A DNA stretch of 64,000 nucleotides from Tricholoma matsutake (lineage: Eukaryota > Basidiomycota > Agaricomycetes > Agaricales > Tricholomataceae). The stretch spans positions 8,494,001-8,558,000 of the forward strand of contig AP026544.2 of NCBI GenBank assembly GCA_026075535.2. Reading direction: 5' to 3'. This document shows positions 34,060 through 46,706 of this stretch, piece by piece. A model generated the notes under the pieces. The model made no database searches. It worked only from the letters and a program-made list of their open reading frames with translations, and had not been told where the DNA came from. Within the stretch, counting starts at the first letter, position 1; each line of letters begins with the position of its first letter. The position numbers and the translations under genes are program-made.

Positions 34060-35039
34060 TGGCTGTAAGTCTCTCACCTTTCATTTCCTACCTCCACAGC
34101 TGACCTCCACCACAGCAACAGCAGTCACAACACCAGCACCAAAAATGGCCCCACTGGATGCTGAGGCTACCACAACAATGGCAACAGCAACAATGATGAG
34201 CTCCAGGACCCACCATCTGCCACCACTGTGCCCTCCCACCCTAACTCCCACTCCTCTACATTAATGGACACTCCTACAGCCCCAGTGCCCAACAACCAAA
34301 CCCTAATGGCAAACCATGTGACTGCAAAGGTACCATGTCACAGCCAAATTTTGGTGTCAACAACCATTGTGCCTGTCTCTCCCAGGGTCCAGGGTCCAGG
34401 ATCTCCAAAATCAACATAAGTAAGGCAACTCTTTTTGTCCCTTTTCCACTACTAATTAGTTTGATTATTTTCTAGGTTATGCCCATCTATTCAGAATGAC
34501 AACATGCTGTTGCTGCAGCCTCTGCTGCTTCCTCCCTGTTTACATGGGATGTGAGGCACTTGGTTGGGGTAGGATGACCACAGGAATGTGCTGGGAGGCT
34601 TGTGCAGTGAGGTACTCATGAGAGGTCGCATTGTTGCTGTTAGCAGATGGGGGGATTTTTGTAGATATGCAGTACATCTGGTAGACATTATTGCATAATT
34701 TGTATCGTTCTCAATATTAAGTTGACTTTTGCTATCATACATTTGTCTGGAGTGACTGGAACTGCTGGCAAACCTGAGTAATCTGGTGTAATATGCTGTG
34801 CTGGAACTGGACTTCTTTTTATGGACCCAGATGACAACCTGGAAACCTGGGAAACCTGGATGATCTGGTAGTGCCGGGCACCAACATTTCCAGGCACATG
34901 TCATTTTCCTGATGGTGGGAGTGGAGGGAGAATGAACTTCAAATACACAAAGTGAATCTAAGGAATATCACTAGAGAAAGAGCTCTGTTCAGAGAGGCAA
35001 GGAGATAGAAGGATAAACCCTTACCTAGGAGAGAGAGCA
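34060..35039. other. Spacer with low-complexity Thr/Pro-coding sequence
   Basis: 34090-34420 is open in one frame but compositionally simple (ACC/CCA-rich). The remainder to 35039 shows no gene and no clear repeat ends. Confidence 0.35.
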
Positions 35040-35981
35040 TTGATGATGTTCAACCTGGAAACTCAACCAAAACCAACCAAACTGGTCTTAGGAGATATAA
35101 CAGGAGTCAGAGAAAGGGCACAAGGTGGTACTGAATATCACCGTGCTAACCAAAAGTCGGTAGATGTAGTGCGAAGTGTTGTGAAGTGATGCGAAGTGAT
35201 GTGAAGTCCTGCAAAGCAGTACAAAACACCATGAAGTGTTTTGAAGCGATACAAAAGAATTAGAGGTGGTGCAAAAGAATTCAAAGAAATTCAAAATAGT
35301 TTCAAGAGGTTAGTGAGACGATAGACAATGTCAAATGAAAATGATGATAGACAATGTCAATGTGCGATGAATACGATAGACAATTGACAATAGTTTTGAG
35401 AAGTGAAGTAGTGGAACAAAGAAGTTGCCGGAAGACCACAGAGCTTTGGACTAAGACTGAGCTAAGATTCAAGAGCTGAACTCTTAAATCTGATGATATA
35501 CAATAGGGGAAGACAATTTCTCATTGAAACAGGTATTTAGTACAAGGTTATATATGTTTTAAAGAGATAGTACTAGAAAAGGAAAAAGGCCTTGAGGCAA
35601 ACATGAGGAAGACATAAGGCCAGGAAAAAGGTGTCCAAATCACAAAGTAAATGAGAAATGATGAAGAAGAAAATCTGCAAAGTCATAATATATCAAAGTC
35701 CTTTGTCCTGTTATTGCAGCAAATCACAGACATGTCAAAAAACATCACAAGGCATCCTAAAAGGCTCATTGTCTTGTCTCCTCATGTCTGGTGTGCTTGA
35801 CATGCAACACGTCAATGTGTGGGAGGTGTGCTGCACAAGTCTGAAGTGCAGTGCAATAGGAATATGGTGGCCGGAGGCATGCTATGTGCTGCGAAGTGGT
35901 GTGAAGTAGTTCAGAGCATCGTGAAGTGTTTTGTAGGCATTTCATGTGTTTGTGGAGGTTCATACATGTTTGTAAGATGAT
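35040..35981. repeat. LTR-like repeat, probable solo LTR remnant
   Basis: Shares order and short blocks (GAAGACAATTTC, TATATGTTTTAAAGA, AAGGC near CAAGGCCA) with 41900-43130 inside the gypsy element. It has many GTGAAGTG/GCGAAGT direct repeats. Ends were not resolved. Confidence 0.4.
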
Positions 35982-35985
35982 GTGG

Positions 35986-37151
35986 TGCAGTAGAAAAATC
36001 AGAGTATATGTGGGGTTCTGTTGAGGTCATTGAACTCCAAAGGAAAGAGAATGGAAGGTCCATAAAAGGAAGGGATAATGGATGGAAACGGGGTTTGAGG
36101 TAGAACCTCAGGGAAGGATGGCCATGGGAGGTTGAAACACAGTTAACAGGAATAAACACATTTATGCATGGGCGTCAAAAGGCTGTGTGGGTCAAGGCTT
36201 GAGGGAAAGAGGTTGTAGATGGATCTTCGAGGCTTGTTGTATGTAATAAGGGTGAGTCTTTAAGAAGACCAAGTCCAGAGAAGGTCTACAGGACAGAGAA
36301 TCAGCTAAAGAGACTCAAAACTTTAGTACTACACCTTTTTGTGTATTCTCCTCTTGTAGGAGATAAAACTTAGGCTTTGGGGGAGAGATTTTCCTCAAAA
36401 TGTTGGATGCTCCATTCAAAAGGTGGGAGGACACCTAAATACAAAACTAGCGAGAAAAACTCGACCGCATGCATACTCTCACATCGGCCAGACCATACTA
36501 CATCAATTTAGACTATTTGAGATCAAGTTACCATGAAGAAGCATATGAAAAGCTTAGAGCCTGAGGGAATAATGTGAAAAAGACAATGTACTAATGTATA
36601 CAGGAAATGAGCCATTGGGCAATTGCTCGGGGAGTTGCATGCAGACTTGTGGGCACTATTGACTTGTGTCACTTGCCCCCTTCAAGCGTGGTGCCCTCCA
36701 AGTCACGGCTCTCAACCCTACATCCCAAAGACTCAAATCCTGCAGAGGCACCCGAACAGTAGAGAAGACAGTAGCAAATGAAAAGATTAAAGCATAACAT
36801 GTCAAAGTGGAGCAGTTTCTAGAAAGCATTTGAAACCCAAGATGAGAAACTGGTCCATCCCACAATGTCTGCTTTGGCTAATTACTCCGATCTTGCATTG
36901 GGAGGATTTCAAGAGGAAGTCAATGGGGCAAAGGATTCTGCCAGAATCTAGAGGACTCAGTAGAAAAGTTATTTGAGCAAGGTATCAGTAAGGTAAACAG
37001 GTAAGAAGAACAAGAGAAATCAACAAACATGTGTTCGATGTGTGTACCTAAGTTAAGGCTGGTGATGGGCACAGCCACATGCTGATCATGGATCGGATGT
37101 GTAACACATCATGCCATCAAGTCTACGAGTAGGACTGTAGACTCTACAACA
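35986..37151 (-). repeat. 3' LTR of the gypsy element
   Basis: 1166 bp, on the minus strand starting TGTTGTAGAGTCTACAG and ending CTACTGCA. Clearly matches 46707-47881 along its whole length. Confidence 0.92.
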
Positions 37152-37722
37152 ATTCACGGTTAGTTTGAATGATGCCCCCATCATTCCATCAATCAGTAAC
37201 ATTGAAAACATAAAATCTTTGAGAAGTTAAAGTTTGGCTCAAATGGCTCAAATGGCTCAAATTGGCTCAAATGGCTCAAATTGGCTCAAATGGTTCGAAT
37301 CTAAAAATAAAATTTTTGAGAAGATAAAGAAAGAAAAAAATAAAATAAAATAAAAATGAATGCTTCCGGTTTGCATGAAGCCACAAGTTCAATAAGCAAT
37401 TCACAAGAAATTAAAACGGAAATGCAAAGAGGTATGCAAAGAGGTACCCATCCCATGGTTTGTTTGCATGATGCCCTCATTGTTCCACACAATGAACAAA
37501 AAGGAGAACAAAGTCAAAAATTCGAAATATGGAGACTTAGCATAACAGAAGAAATTTGCAAGTCCAATCTTCTAGTTGTTCAAGTTCCAGACTGGAGGGA
37601 TCTAACTGTGTGACCATGAGTGGTGAGTATTCAAATCTTTTTGTGACCAGAATGCCAAGTAGGTGCAAGGAGCGAGGATCAGTAAGATTTTTGATAGGAG
37701 GGCACCTATGCAAACCTGTTAT
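37152..37722. other. 3' untranslated internal part of the gypsy element
   Basis: Between integrase and the 3' LTR. Contains a tandem GGCTCAAAT-type repeat of 9-11-base units at 37236-37299 and an A-rich tract at 37320-37355. No gene. Confidence 0.6.
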
Positions 37723-39400
37723 TCACCCTGGAGTATCTTGAAGATGTTCGAGTACAGGTGCCCACACAAGATCTGGGTTGGAGTATCCACTAGTATAAAT
37801 ACCTTTCACAATAAGTACGCGGTAAGAATCCAGGTCACCGCTATCGTCAATGGTAACAACCAGATGAGCCCTATGCTCATGCCAGTTGATATGGGGATAT
37901 TGAATCTCCAAACAGCCACAGAAGGATGAATGAACCATTTGATAATGTTTTCTGTAGTAAAATACTTTCAGCCACGTCGCAAAATACAACTCACATTTGA
38001 CAGTCCCATCCAATTCTCTCAACTTGTACATCTTGTCCTGAACTTTCTCATGAATGATGAAAGGACCAGTCCAACAAAGTGTGCCCTTGTTCCCAACTTG
38101 TGTGTCGAGCCAAGTTTCGTGTGCGAGAACCCAGGTGCCAAGTTTGAATTTGCCAGTAGAGAGTTGAGCCCAGTGCTTCTCATTGAATTCATCCATGGCC
38201 CTTTTGCAGAGAGCCTTTTGCTGAGCCAATCCTTGAACAAGATGACAATCACATCGAGTGATCTGTTGGGCACGCATGCCGATAAGATCAGCGGTGGACT
38301 GAACAGTGTGCCAATCGAGTGTACCCCAAGTGCGGTCAGCAATGTCGAAAGCTAATAAAGGTGACCTGCCATATAATAAGTAGTAAGGGGTAAAACCAGT
38401 CATACGAGAACTTGTGCAATGCATATGCCAAAAGGAACAATGGCCACTTCGAAGAATTGGTACCACAAGCATGAAAAAGGGACTCAATGAGGGTGGGGTG
38501 AGCCCATTCTGCAACAGCATTATTATGGGGACTGTAGGGACTTGCAACAATGGCGACGATGCTGTACTGCTTGAAGAGGATCTCGACCAGGCCCTTGAAC
38601 TCAGAGCCACCGTCAATAATGAAAAGAGGGATACAACCAAACCTGCATATGATCTCTTCATAAATGAACTTCACCCATGATGCCAAATCATTCTTTCTTG
38701 ATGCCTGCGCCTCTGGCCAGCCAATCCCAGGTTCAATCGCTTGCAGTAAAAATTTCTTCCTGCCATAACCATCAGGCATGTGGACGGTGTTGAGATCAAA
38801 GCATCGAAGGATGGTAGAGTTCCAAGTAGACGAGTAAGGGACTTTGGGATGTGAAGCCGAATGAAGTTGGCAGATTACACATGAGACCACAAAGAAAGCC
38901 ACATCATCAAACAAGTTCAGCCAATAGAATTGATCTGAAAGGTGTTTAAATGTAGCATCGCATCCTCAATGCCCAGCCTTGTTATGAGCCTCCACAATGA
39001 GTTTCTGTTGACGCGTGATATCAGTGATGACAAGTTGGGGAACCTGACCTGTTTTGCCAATCTTCCAGAGCTGATTGTCATGTTGAATGAATTGATGAGC
39101 CCGAATGGTGAATTTCTTGAGTGCAGCTGGGTTTGAACGTTGAGGAGAAAGAGTACCATCTCTGAGAAATATCAGTAGATCAGACCAGAGTTCAGGGGAC
39201 TCATCATTTTTTGTTCCATATCTATGACCAATGCAAGTCATGGCCGTCCGTTCCAGTTGAGGCAAGTCATAGCCCGTGCAATTGTCAAACTGAGTTTCAC
39301 CATCGGAACTGTCATCATATAAAGGTTTAGTAATATAACAGCTCGAATATTCAGAAATACAAATCGAAATTATCTCCCCACCCCAATCACAGTCAACCAT
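37723..39400 (-). pseudogene. Gypsy integrase, decayed
   Basis: HHCC zinc finger: AHNKAGH, then FDDVAFFVVSCVICQLH. DDE core: RCFDLNTVHMPDG (first D), FIIDGGSEFKG (second D), PYSPHNNAVAEWAHPTLIES (E). The tail (TPYYLLYGRSPLL, GTWVLAHET, LCWTGPF) is the usual C-terminal region; I see no chromodomain. A TGA follows KAGH near 38966 and a frame change occurs near 38340-38400. Inactive. Confidence 0.82.
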
Positions 39401-40043
39401 ACACTCTGTTTCAACCTTCCTGAAAAAGAAGTCACAACCAACATAGTTTTCAGTATAGTTAGCAGAAAGGAGGGATCAGGCAATCAAGGAGTTAGGGAAC
39501 TTATATGCATCTGGTGCTGAGTCAATGGTGTAATTACCAATGATGTTCATCTTAACACCTGTTGCTTCTTGGTTATTTGGCACAGTTGTGAAGTAGGAAA
39601 TATCAAGGGTGTTGGAAGTTGTCATTTGATAGGTGATACCACATCCAAGAAGTCTTGAGCATTGCATCTCGAGCCAAGACATAAAATACTCAGTAGGAAA
39701 TGAAAGAGCACAGTCGTAATCTGGCAAAACTTCCAAATGGACAAAATGTTCAGCAAACATGGCAACGGACAAGCAGGAAGCAACTGAGGAGCAGCCAATA
39801 AACGAATCAAGATAAGCCTCAGCATCTTCATCATCAGTGTCAAGGGGGGGATGGTTTGCATCTTGAAAGCCCATCAGGTACTTTATGCTTTTCTGTGGGA
39901 ACATGAACAAGATCAAAATTGAAGAGTTGAATGTAAAGAAGCCACTGGGTCATTGGGGCATTTGGCAATTCGGGAGCGTGGAGCATTTCAAGAAGGAACT
40001 TAGCATCAGCCTCAATCCTAAAATAGATTCCCCATACACAGAG
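39401..40043 (-). other. Gypsy pol linker between RNase H and integrase
   Basis: An open minus-strand frame at 39476-39916 lies where the RNase H to integrase linker should be, but I cannot match motifs in it. Acidic patches (DDEDAEAYLDSF) are visible. Confidence 0.4.
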
Positions 40044-41481
40044 TCAAAGTTCCTTCAACGCTCGAAAAACACCATAGAGCTCAGCTTTGGGTTGAAAATA
40101 TCTGGATTCAGTCTCACTGTAAGTGCATGAACCAAAAAGAATCAGGTGCTTCTCTGTGTTCTGTATCTGATATACCACCCAATCTGAGCCATGCATTGAG
40201 GAATCAATCGCAATGATGACAAGGCCATCATCACCCGGGGGTCTGTAGTGCCTGGTTGCTAATTTAGCCTTTTCATAATCGAGATGTACCAAAACTGGAG
40301 CTGTCATGATCAATTTCTTGATCTTTTGCTGAGCTTCTTGTGCCTCGGGATCAAAGAAAAATGATTCTCCTGTCGTGCATGTCAGCAATGTCAGTGGTTT
40401 AACAATTAAAGAGAAGCCTTTTATCCATTTCCTACCAACACCTGCAGTTCTGAGGAACGAACGTACATCAGAAACAGATTCCAGGTCAGGCCAGTTGAGG
40501 ATTTCTGAAGCAATGCCATGTGATAAGTGCCAGCCGTCTTTTGAGACTTCAGTGCCCATGATGTGTAGACAGGGGACTGCAAGGACTAGCTTGTTTGCCA
40601 AAGCGGTAATCCCAGCATAAATCATCCTGACTAAAATACAGTCAATGGTTGTAGCAAACTCATACATGAACCCTCAAATCCCTGGGGTAATTTCTTCATC
40701 ATCATAATTGCTGTAGGGTCCCTTAGCACCCACATTATTGATAAAAACATCTGCATGTTCCAGAATATCCCCCAAAAGACAGTGGTTAGTACATTTGCAA
40801 AATTCTGGAACCAAATTTGTAGCTCCTTGTGGTAGACATGTCAGTTGAAGAGGACCAATAATTGTACTCAGTGTTGTCATAGGGCGCGACTTCACCGCCA
40901 ATACATGGCCATCATAACCTGCAAAAAGATCAAATAAACCATAAATATGTCTGCCAGCAAATCCTTCAGCAAAATCGTCCAAATGTGGTGGAAGCACAGA
41001 ATCACAGATCATGATTTTGTTGAGCTCCTGGACATCCTCGATGAGTCATAGCCCAGCTTCTTTCTTCGAAACAGCAAACATCAGGGATCAGTAAGAAGCT
41101 GTTGAAACTTTGTATTTGCCTGCTGCCTTCTGTTCTTCAAGAATGCATCGAATGTCGGCCTCAATCACCTTTGGTACACAGATAGGTGGTAAAAACCAAG
41201 GAATGTGTTCTATAATGGGGATCTCATAGTCAGGATAATATTTGGGAGAACGTACCACATTCATGGTCTTCAAAGGCAATTGCTTTGTCTCTGGACCATA
41301 ACACAAAAATTAATAAGTCAATTTCCTGAGAAGAAAGGAAATCGTCGGGAACACTTTGCAAAATTTTATCAAGTCGTTCTTGAGTCAGCCTAACTGTGGG
41401 TTCAAATTCAGAATAAGCAGGCAGATTAAATGGGAGAGGTGGTAAACTCGGAATTTCAATGGGTTTGAACTCTTGTCCCAA
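40044..41481 (-). pseudogene. Gypsy reverse transcriptase and RNase H, decayed
   Basis: From 41481 downward: LTQERLDKIL, YYPDYEIPIIEHIPW, DSVLPPHLDDFAEGFAGRH, FDLFAGYDGHVLA, LTCLPQGATN, then VFINNVGAKGP. The last is the catalytic motif, where the family has F-I-D-D-V: both aspartates (codons at 40734-40739) are now Asn through G to A changes. Downstream are GWHLSHGIASEILNWP, VRSFLRTAGVGRKWI and an RNase H start with IIAIDSSMHGSDWVVYQI and AELYGVFRALK. Several TGA stops (for example after VSTASY at about 41088) separate the pieces. Inactive. Confidence 0.85.
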
Positions 41482-41899
41482 AGGATCGGCATGTAGGTTG
41501 GAACAGGTCAGACCTTTTGGTCAATGGGCTTGTACTTGCATTTAGCAGCACTGGAATAAAAGGGAGGGGGAGCCAAAGCTCGAACAGTCCAAGGAGTTGA
41601 AATGGAAGAGGCAGGCGCGGCATGAATCATCATATGAAGCAGGGAATCATAGCTTTCTGGGGGAAAAATCAATCTCGAACATTCAATGAAATCATCATCG
41701 TAAGTCGCAAAACCAGCAAGACAAGATATCTTTCATCCAAAAATAGGAATGGGGGCACCCTCTTTCAACTGAGGTTTGGACTGTGCACCTGTCTCTAGTT
41801 TTCGGCATCTTCATCAGAAACTTCTTCAATTGTTGCATGGTGCAAGAGAGGCCATAAAACTAGACAGTCAGCATTTCGTGGAGAATCAACAGGACATAG

Positions 41900-43130
41900 C
41901 TGAATAGAAAGCATGGGGGGAATGTGATGCTTGTGTTTGGGACAACATCATTCACCACTAGCCCATAGATGAAGGTGTACCCCCTCAGAACAGTGATGAT
42001 ACTCAACCTGGGAAAACCACCAAAACAGCCGATGAGGCAATCGATGATATTTGCGACGAGTCCGAGGAAGGGTGCGAGTCGTTCCGAATGTTTGTGGTCC
42101 AACCAATGAGAAGTTAACTAGTTGGTACTAGTCATGAAGGTAGTGCTATGAGAGATGAAGGCGTTTGGCATGGTCCAATTGAGTATCGATCGATATTGAG
42201 GGCAATCGATGAGATCGATGGCGAATGAGTTTATCGTCGATGGTCGATGTGTGAATTCTGGGGACCTTTTGATAGGTCAATAGTATATGAAGGGTATGGT
42301 AAATAGCTATGAAGTGTTGGAAGGGTTGCTAGTGCTAATGACAAGAGGATCAAAGGAGGATCGAGGACACGATGATCGCAGAGGTTTCTCGTTGATTGAG
42401 AAAACCCGTAGAGACTTAGATTGTTTTTAGAAAGTTGATCGGATGCTTAGAACTGTATACGAGATGATAGGTGAAGACAATTTCCTGTATTTTGAGTAGA
42501 TACTACAGAGTTTTATATGTTTTAAAGAAACTTCCTAAAATGGAATGAGAAACATGTGTAGAACATGAGGCAAAAGATATGAGTTAAGGCACAAGGCCAA
42601 AAAGGAGACTGGAATCTGAACAAGAAAGATATATATCATATGATGAAAGAGTAATAAAGGGAAAGAACTAAAAGGAGACTGTCCTTTGTGTATAAACTGC
42701 ACTAAGTCTCACAATAATCTGTCCAGCGGGTTCTGTACGCGATAGGGACTTGGAATGAGGCTGACCTACTATCAGCAGGTTTGGGCACGAGTTGGAATCC
42801 TTCCTGGCACATGGTATTCCACCATATAGATAACAAATGTGGTGCCCAATGTTGCTCGTAGTCTCTCGATATCAATCGATGACGCTCGACAATGTTCAAT
42901 TGTGGTCGCAGTTTGTTCGAAGATGATCGGGGATGTTCAATGGTCATTTAGAAGGGGTTTTAGGGGCTTTTGGGGTAGTCCTAAGGTTGTGCAATGTGGG
43001 CTCTTGATACGATCAATGTCGCTGGTGATGTTTCGATGCGGTCGATATGATATTGCAATTGATAGACTGGGTCGCGCTGCATCTGGGACATTGTAGGAGT
43101 TAGCCGATGTGATTAGAATGATGTTAAAGT
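41900..43130. repeat. LTR-like block between gypsy protease and RT
   Basis: Contains no coding sequence, is rich in CGAT motifs, and shares ordered blocks with 35040-35981. It interrupts the expected protease-RT continuity, so it is probably a solo LTR of another family. Boundaries and target duplication were not found. Confidence 0.4.
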
Positions 43131-43164
43131 GGTGAATTGGTCCTTGAGCCGAGGAGATGACCTA

Positions 43165-43480
43165 TCAATGGCTATATGAAATATCAGCTGCATACCATAA
43201 CATCCACAGCTGACCTAAAATTATTTCTTGCTTCCCAGTGCCTTTGGACGAAACAAAAAAATGGTGGTCGAAAGAATGCCCCCTGATATTAACAGGAGAG
43301 TTCTGAACACAACCTATGAGAGGCACTGCAGGGCCATTTATACCTTTGAGAGACCAGTGTCTTCCATCATGATCAAGAGGGAGGCTTGTTTGTTGATAAA
43401 ACTCTTCCAACATCAGGTTAAGATCTGAACCAGTGTTGACCATGAACGTCACTTTGTGGCTGGCCATATTACCTTCAAAA
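43165..43480 (-). pseudogene. Gypsy aspartic protease, active-site Asp lost
   Basis: Minus-strand frame with TMSTGSFEG, VTFMVNTGSDLNLM, DHDGRHWSLKGINGPAVPL, SFDHHFFVSSKGTGKQEIIL and GQLWMLWYAADISY. The family motif is D-T-G-S; here it is N-T-G-S, so catalysis is lost. The block ends at its upstream side against the inverted segment at about 43500. Confidence 0.75.
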
Positions 43481-43524
43481 CTGCCAGTGGACATTGTGAA
43501 TAGAGGCGTTGTATGCAGAGCGAT

Positions 43525-44133
43525 GGAATCGTTCCACCTCCACCAAAGCAGGCGCCTGCTGTTCAAGTTCAAGTTCCAGCTCCTCCTCCACTTCCATCTG
43601 CGCCTGAACCTGTGCCTTGTCTCCCAAAACCTGCAAAACTTCCAAAGGCCGCCCTGCAAGTTGAACCAGCACCTCCTCAGCCACCTTATCAAAACACAGC
43701 TGATGCGTGGAAAGAGAAGAAGAAGACCGCTTTGAAGAAAGCTGATTACCAAGATGTGGAGATGCAAGACATGACCAAGAGCAAGGGGGGATATCACTTT
43801 ACCTCAACAATTCAAGAAATGGCAGACGGTGATGTCATTCAGTCACGAATACTCGATACAATGATTACTTTACTGCTCTGTGATATTATAGGCATGTCTG
43901 TAGATCTACAGAAACATTTTGCAGGTTTAACAAAAACTCGATGGGAATATTCCCAGAAGGTAGTGGCCACTTTGCATGGTCATGGGGAATGTGAGGATGA
44001 GTGTGGATCTGAAGGTGAGTCAGAAACTGAGTTATCTACTGATGAAGAATATCAGGAAATAGCTACGACGGAATCAAGACTCCAGTTCTCCTATGATACA
44101 AATGAAGATGTTCAAGAGATTCTGGAATGATAC
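43525..44133 (+). pseudogene. Inverted piece of gypsy gag-pro
   Basis: A plus-strand open frame (from ATG 43513 to TGA 44130) lies inside the minus-strand element. It begins VPPPPKQAPAVQVQ, and includes ADAWKEKKKT, ADYQDVEMQD, GGYHFTSTIQEM, RILDTMITLLLCDIIGMSVD and an acidic end. This is the linker that belongs between zinc knuckle and protease in such elements, so it has been flipped in place. Related short sequences TGGAACGATTCC (minus reading, 43525-43536) and TGGAATGATAC (44123-44133) mark the two ends in inverted orientation. Confidence 0.7.
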
Positions 44134-44136
44134 ACT

Positions 44137-44682
44137 TCAGGGGGCTTGTTTTTGTTTGCATTCAGGCCTTTTTGAAGGGTAGGGTTCTGCTTGGGGAAGC
44201 TCTTTCTGGGACTGAGTGACTGGATAACTACCCATCCACTGAGGTACCGAGGATATTGCATAGACATCATGGCCAAGAAGGTCATGGCCATTGCATTGGA
44301 TTCCCGCAGGTTGAGCGAAGTGAGGAGGTGTTTCACATTCTTTACCTTTTTGTGAGGGACCAGGGTTGCTCTGACAAGCTTTCTCTTCCCAAAGGATCCT
44401 TGTGATGCCACCAATACCACCCCCATTCCTAGGAAGGTCAGTACCATCAGGACGAACTAGCCTACTTACTGTGTTGTATATTGCAAGCCCTTCATTAATC
44501 AAGTTTCTAGTTTCTATGCAATTAGCAACACCTAAACAATGAATGAAAGTTCCATCACAGATAAAACACTTTTGGTCTGCTGTCAGCGCAGGGTTGCACA
44601 TGTGCACCAATTCTTGAAGTAGATGTTGCTTTTCCATTGCTATCTCCTGTACCTGTGGACTCAAAGTATCCACATCAGCCAT
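44137..44682 (-). pseudogene. Gypsy gag C-terminus with zinc knuckle
   Basis: Frame with VQEIAMEKQHLLQEL and the knuckle CFICDGTFIHCLGVANC (C-x2-C, H, C), then LINEGLAIYN, LVRPDGTDLPRNGGG and a basic tail. It stops at the edge of the inverted block, as expected if the inversion cut the frame. Confidence 0.75.
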
Positions 44683-45057
44683 AGGAATTGGTTCAACAAC
44701 AGGAGCTGCTGGAACAATATTGGATTCAAACTTAATGAATTTCTTCTTTTTCAGCTTTGACTTGGCTCATGCCGTGGTTTTGAGGTCAGAGTTTTTGGAC
44801 TCTTTGTCATCTGAATAATCATGTAGGTCAATATCATGCACCATGGCATCGAGATCTGTCTCATCAAACTCCCTTCATAGCACACCCAAGGTCACATCGA
44901 CTTCTGGAGGGTTCATAATCTTTTGGTTGGCGGACGGCAGACCCTTCTTGACCTTTTTGTGGATCAGATCAGGAATCCCCTGGAAGAATAAAAGGTTAAT
45001 GTCTTGTTGTAGAATCTCTTGCTGTGTAATCAGGAAATCGGACTGCATAATAAATCT
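44683..45057 (-). other. Gypsy gag middle, frame broken
   Basis: Lies between the two recognisable gag parts; multiple stops in all frames. Basic and acidic runs survive (for example a KKEEIH-type stretch near 44740). Confidence 0.4.
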
Positions 45058-45597
45058 TCAGTAGTATCTGTCAATATCCTGTAAATGAGTGAACGTGCCT
45101 TCAGTTGCGTGTCTCTTGACCCATGCCCGGAACTTGTCACTTGTGATGAGCAAATCTTGATCCGCTGAGGCATATAGCTTGACCAAAAAGACATGCACTG
45201 CAGCCCAGTCTGTCCCAGACCAGACAGCATGTCGATGTATCATTTGACAGATCTTGTCACTACAGTAACAGGGAATGTAAGTAGGTAAATAAGTATGAGA
45301 AAGTCGAGCATTATTGGCATGGTTCTTGAGCGCATCAAGAAAATCTTCGATGCATGTTCCTTTGAAGTATGGTGCATTGTCAGTGCCTGGCATCAGCATG
45401 GGAATGACAAGTGAATGAAGAGAGGTGAACATAGAGCTGGTAGAGCCCATATTCGAAGAGGAGGAGTCTGACGGAGTCATGTTAGATTGGGGAGGTGTAA
45501 GGTTTGCAGCACCTCCAGTCATCTCTGCGTTGGACACAAAAGCAGGACCCATAGGAGGAGGTCCAGAAGGATTCAGAGAAGCTGAGGAACTTGGCAT
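45058..45597 (-). pseudogene. Gypsy gag N-terminal part
   Basis: ATG 45597 opens a Ser/Pro-rich leader followed by IPMLMPGTDNAPYFKG, CIEDFLDALKNHANNARLS, YIPCYCSDKICQMIH, WSGTDWAAVHVFLVKLY, and ends DIDRYY* at 45058. The PYFKG...FL...W..F pattern is that of retrotransposon gag capsid. The leader between this ATG and the LTR (45598-46706) holds the MITE. Confidence 0.75.
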
Positions 45598-45855
45598 AAC
45601 TCAGCATTGCTACAATTGATGAGCAATCCTAAGCTGTCGGGTGAGAAACTGTTCTATAGTGGCTAAGGTTCTGAAAAATAGTATTCAGTAACTTTTTGTG
45701 AGAATTTAAACAGAAAGATTTGATGTGTTCATCAAATGTTTGGAGGTTGGAGTTCGAGTGGAAAACCAGTCAATAAATGTGGTGCAAAAGGATACTAGAA
45801 TGATGCCAAATCAATTCTAGATGGCCAACTATGAGTCGACGCCGTATCTACTAAG

Positions 45856-46591
45856 TAGGGTGTAGCACAGGTACAGGTGAACCTGTGGTATTCTGCCTGC
45901 AGGTAGCACAGGTGCAGGTATGGGTTTGTATATCTGTACCTGTGGCAACACCACACCTGTACTCATGGTGTTGCAGGTTGTCACAGGTTTGAGTTGTGAT
46001 ATATTCCATATCAGGTTTTGTGGTTCCAAAATTCTTCTGAGCTCTTTGCTTTGAGTTAAAAGAATTTTTATCAAGTTTTATGAGAATCAATTGTTGTTAC
46101 ACTCTGTTAAGACATGTATCTGCCTGGTATTGTGGGATCTTATGACATACAATGATCTAATTCAGTCAAGTTGATGTTATTTTGCATGGTGACCTTGAGT
46201 GTTCCTTCCAAAAATTGCTCCTCTCATGCCAAAGCTACTCTGCCCAGATAGAATGTAGCAAATTACTAGTTTCTTTGTGTTCTTCATGATGGATAAAAAA
46301 GGTTGACAGATGATTTGTGAAAGAATTGAACATTATATCATAATTTATATGTGGATTCAAGTGTTGCAGCAGTATAGAAAAGTTGGATTACTATAGCTAC
46401 CTCTTATCTTTGCTTTAGCTACACATAGTTTATGCCATGTTGCTCAAGTGCTACTGTAGTTTTGAAACACCATAAAAAACCTGTGCTTATAACCTGTACC
46501 TGCAGGTATGGTGTTTGTACAGGTATGGTGTCACAGGTGACAGGTGTGGTGTTGCCAGTGAAACCTATGGTGTCACCTGTGCTACACCCTA
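45856..46591. mobile_element. 736-bp TIR element with perfect 8-bp TSD
   Basis: Left end TAGGGTGTAGCACAGGT, right end ACCTGTGCTACACCCTA, perfect inverted repeats. CTACTAAG flanks both sides (45848-45855 and 46592-46599). The interior is rich in ACAGGTG and has no coding capacity. It lies in the gag leader of the gypsy element. Confidence 0.94.
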
Positions 46592-46706
46592 CTACTAAGA
46601 GGTTGAAGGCAGAAGAATGAATGGTAATATTTGATGCATGAGTCAAATGGTGGATGGTGGAGTTTGAGTGGAAAACCAAATGATAAACATCCCCCTGTCT
46701 CAGTAT

